64,000 bases of DNA from UBA4744 sp963707435 (lineage in GTDB: Bacteria > Actinomycetota > Acidimicrobiia > Spongiisociales > UBA4744), in assembly GCA_963707435.1 (NCBI GenBank), contig CAVPPF010000008.1:20053-84052 (forward strand), written 5' to 3'. Of this stretch, positions 61,743-64,000 are shown piece by piece. Each line of letters begins with the position of its first letter. Position 1 is the stretch's first letter. The notes beneath the pieces are model-generated. The model was not told the DNA's origin, did no database searches, and was given only the letters and a program-made list of their open reading frames with translations. The position numbers were made by a program, and so were the translations under genes.

Positions 61743-62780
61743 ATGGCCGACACGATGAAAGCACTCATCCTCCGGGAGGACGGCTTCGCCACCGAGTATC
61801 CCGACGACCCGACCCTGAAGGTGATGGACCGGTTCGTTCGGCTGGGCGACCTGCCGGTGCCCGAACCCGGCGACGGGCAGGTGCGCATCGAGGTGAAACT
61901 GGCCTCGGTCAACCCGTCCGACGTGATGTTCATCCAGGGCCTGTACGGCCAGCCCCGCATCAAAGGCAACGCCGCCGGATTCGAAGGCGTGGGAGAGGTG
62001 GTCGCCTCCGGAGGCGGTGCGCTCGCCGACGGCCGCCTCGGCCATCGGGTTGCGTTCTATGCGGCGGCCGGCGCTCCCGGCACCTGGAGCGAGTACTCCA
62101 TTGCCGATGCTTCCGTCTGTGTCAACCTCATGGACAGCGTGCGGGACGAGGACGGTGCCGCCATGATCGTGAACCCGCTCTCGGCGCTCGCCATGTTCGG
62201 CATCGTCAAGCAGGACGATGTCAAAGCGTTCATCCTGTCGGCGGGAGCCAGCCAGCTCTCCAAACTGCTGATCCGGGTCGCGGCCGATGAGGGGTATCGG
62301 CCTATCGCCATCGTCCGGCGCGACAGCCAGATCGAGTCTCTCACCACGCTGGGGGCTGCCCATGTGCTCAACAGCGAGGCCGGGGACTTCGAGCAGCACC
62401 TCAGAGCCGTGCTCCGGGAAGAGAAGCCCCGGGTGTTCCTCGATGCCGTCGCCAACCAGGTGAGCGCCCGCGTGTTCGCCGCCATGGGACGGCACGCCCG
62501 CTGGGTCATCTACGGCAAACTGGACGCTGAGCTGCCCACCTTGCTCGAACCGGGCCACCTCATCTTCATGAACAAGCGAATCGAGGGCTTCTGGCTGGCC
62601 CGCTGGTTCCGGGAGGCCCCGATGACCGACAGGTTGGCCGCCATCGAAGCCGCACAAATACGTTTCGCCGCCGGTGAATGGAAGACCGACGTGAATGCCA
62701 TCCTGTCACTCGAAGAAGCGATGACCGGACTGCCGGCCGAACTCGCCAAACCAGACGGCAAGGTGTTCATCAGACCCTGA
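61743..62780 (+). CDS. Zinc-type (MDR) alcohol dehydrogenase/quinone-reductase-like protein
   Basis: 345 aa from ATG 61743. MDR fold: VNPSDVMFIQGLYG, GFEGVGEVVASG, nucleotide-binding AFILSAGASQLSKLL and a LFMNKR-like late loop. Catalytic Cys/His ligands for zinc are not evident, so it is closer to quinone reductases. Substrate unknown. Confidence 0.85.
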   Translation: MADTMKALILREDGFATEYPDDPTLKVMDRFVRLGDLPVPEPGDGQVRIEVKLASVNPSDVMFIQGLYGQPRIKGNAAGFEGVGEVVASGGGALADGRLGHRVAFYAAAGAPGTWSEYSIADASVCVNLMDSVRDEDGAAMIVNPLSALAMFGIVKQDDVKAFILSAGASQLSKLLIRVAADEGYRPIAIVRRDSQIESLTTLGAAHVLNSEAGDFEQHLRAVLREEKPRVFLDAVANQVSARVFAAMGRHARWVIYGKLDAELPTLLEPGHLIFMNKRIEGFWLARWFREAPMTDRLAAIEAAQIRFAAGEWKTDVNAILSLEEAMTGLPAELAKPDGKVFIRP

Positions 62781-62806
62781 GGCGACCCGGGGTTCCGGTG
62801 AGGGCT

Positions 62807-63703
62807 TCAAGCATGCCGGTCCAGGAATTCCACCAGTTCCTGCTCGGTGGGGCTGTTCAGAACGCCCGGTGGTCGTTGACAGACGATCGCCGCCACCGCA
62901 CATGCGGTCCTGACCAGGCGCTCCCGGTCGAACCCTCGCAACATCCCGAATATGATGCCGGCCCGGAAGCTGTCTCCGGCACCGGTCGTGTCCCGCGCTT
63001 CCACCGGGAAGGGCCGGCACTCCTGCCACTGCTCTCCCCTGCCCCCATACACGAGAGGCCGGCTTCCTCGTGTCAGGATCACCAGCCCGGAACACTGCCG
63101 GGTGTAGGCGGCATGAACCTCGTGCGGATCGGATGTCTCGAAGGTCCTGGCGGCGAATTCCTCCGACACGATCAGCACTGCGGCACTGCGAGCAATCTCC
63201 GAGTCCGGAGAGGTGTCGACGGTGACGTACGGGGTTCCGGTCTCCACGCACCAGCGGGCGGCCCGGTGGGACTCCTCCGAAAAGAACGGGTCGAGACACA
63301 CGATCCGACTGGTTCGGATGTCCTCCTGTGAGGGATCGCTCCAGGCAGCGTCGGCCATCAGCTTCCCATACGTTCCCAACACGGTCCTGCCATCCCCGGT
63401 AGCCAGAACGACTTCGGTGACCGGGGCGACGTCGGCTTGCACGCCGACGGCGCTGCAGTCCACGCCGGCCGCCGAGAGGAGTTCGAGCACCTGCGCCGAC
63501 GAATCGTCGTTGCTGAGCAGGTTCCCGTGCAGCTTGGTGGCCACCCCGAGCCGCGCCAGGACGTACGCACCTCCGGCCGCCTCTCCCCCGATCGAGGGAT
63601 AGACCCCGGCGATCTCGGCGTAGCCACCGGGCCCCGGGAAGTCGCCACTGAGTTCGATCAGTGTGCTGGGAGCAATCACGCCGTAGGCGTATACATCGTG
63701 CAT
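62807..63703 (-). CDS. PfkB-family carbohydrate kinase
   Basis: 298 aa from ATG 63703. Ribokinase-like fold with GGEAAGGAYVLARLG near residue 38 and the anion-hole motif DTTGAGDSF near residue 236. Sugar or nucleoside substrate not resolved. Confidence 0.88.
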   Translation of the reverse strand: MHDVYAYGVIAPSTLIELSGDFPGPGGYAEIAGVYPSIGGEAAGGAYVLARLGVATKLHGNLLSNDDSSAQVLELLSAAGVDCSAVGVQADVAPVTEVVLATGDGRTVLGTYGKLMADAAWSDPSQEDIRTSRIVCLDPFFSEESHRAARWCVETGTPYVTVDTSPDSEIARSAAVLIVSEEFAARTFETSDPHEVHAAYTRQCSGLVILTRGSRPLVYGGRGEQWQECRPFPVEARDTTGAGDSFRAGIIFGMLRGFDRERLVRTACAVAAIVCQRPPGVLNSPTEQELVEFLDRHA

Positions 63704-63807
63704 GGGCCGCTTCCTCGGTTCGGTCCCCGCCGACGCTACTCGGTGAGGGACCAGGAACCAACGCCGGCGAGGCGCTTGCTCGCCGCCGGTGGGTAGGATG
63801 CCGCCCC

Positions 63808-64000
63808 ATGTTTGCTGCGTTCAAGGAACGGTTCTGGCTTCCACCGCGTGCCCACGGCCAGGTCATCGAGGACCGAACCGTCGGCTTCATCGAACTGTTC
63901 TACGACCTCGTGTACGTGGTGGTCATCGCCCGGGCCGCCCATCACCTGGCGGACCACCTCACCTGGCGGGGAGTCGGGGAATTTGCGGTGATCTTCGGCA
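63808..64000 (+). CDS. LtrA-family (low temperature requirement) membrane protein, 3' end off window
   Basis: 64 residues visible from ATG 63808, open to the edge. The DRTVGFIELFYDLVYVVVI segment (shown as FIELFYDLVYV) is the LtrA opening. Divergent from the PfkB kinase. Confidence 0.75.
   Translation, partial: MFAAFKERFWLPPRAHGQVIEDRTVGFIELFYDLVYVVVIARAAHHLADHLTWRGVGEFAVIFG

Overview
The window is GC-rich and bacterial, with short intergenic gaps, many GTG/TTG starts and AGGAGG-type ribosome binding sites. Lipoproteins with long Thr-rich linkers after the lipobox, F420-type (deazaflavin) nitroreductases, an LLM flavin oxidoreductase, HmuTUV-type heme uptake and an ECF42 sigma/DGPF pair all point to an actinobacterium. 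My guess is an uncultured Acidimicrobiia-like lineage, but this rests on gene content only, since no rRNA or tRNA gene was recognised.

Layout. 1-5.9 kb: two class III nucleotide cyclase fusion proteins, a metallo-beta-lactamase-fold hydrolase and two lipoproteins. 6-13.7 kb: class V aminotransferase and siderophore-interacting protein, Kef-type antiporter, EamA transporter, and a hydrolase-like/cyclase fusion. 13.8-18 kb: SAM methyltransferase, deazaflavin nitroreductase, and a tight three-gene minus-strand operon of a DNA methyltransferase with an extra C-terminal domain, a 106-aa unknown and a nuclease-like unknown. 18-25 kb: lipoproteins, LLM oxidoreductase, VOC protein, zinc-ribbon/ASCH-like protein, a 0.5-kb structured gap and an hmuTUV heme-uptake operon. 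25-33 kb: DGPF protein and ECF42 sigma factor with its own predicted promoter, nitroreductases, an FG-GAP-like secreted protein and small housekeeping or unknown genes.

33.3-35.7 kb: a membrane-anchored multiheme cytochrome with 20 CxxCH motifs, largely built from eight 90-bp tandem repeats and flanked by two copies of a small repeated module that each end in a strong hairpin. 36.3-38.2 kb: NarL-type two-component system. 38.3-39.8 kb: a stand-alone asparagine-synthetase-like enzyme followed by a 42-aa peptide gene whose leader looks like a lasso-type RiPP leader but whose core cannot form a normal lasso ring. The peptide gene has its own candidate promoter, palindromes and terminator. This is the best candidate here for an undescribed system.

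40-44.7 kb: SRPBCC protein, aldo/keto reductase, DUF72 protein, ornithine aminotransferase and a lipoprotein. 45-53.1 kb: a sugar-type ABC transporter (binding protein and two permeases, no ATPase) divergent from a glutamine-synthetase-like/SDR/aldehyde dehydrogenase/class I amidotransferase operon. Together they resemble a gamma-glutamylation route for an amine or amino alcohol. 53.2-59.3 kb: MazEF-like and VapBC-like toxin-antitoxin pairs, a Gfo/Idh/MocA oxidoreductase, DeoC, a DUF1697 protein, a Ca-binding-repeat secreted protein, a DUF2202 ferritin-like lipoprotein with an apparent C-terminal frameshift, and a ferredoxin-cyclase fusion. 59.3-64 kb: membrane protein, META lipoprotein, zinc-type dehydrogenase, PfkB kinase and the start of an LtrA-family protein.
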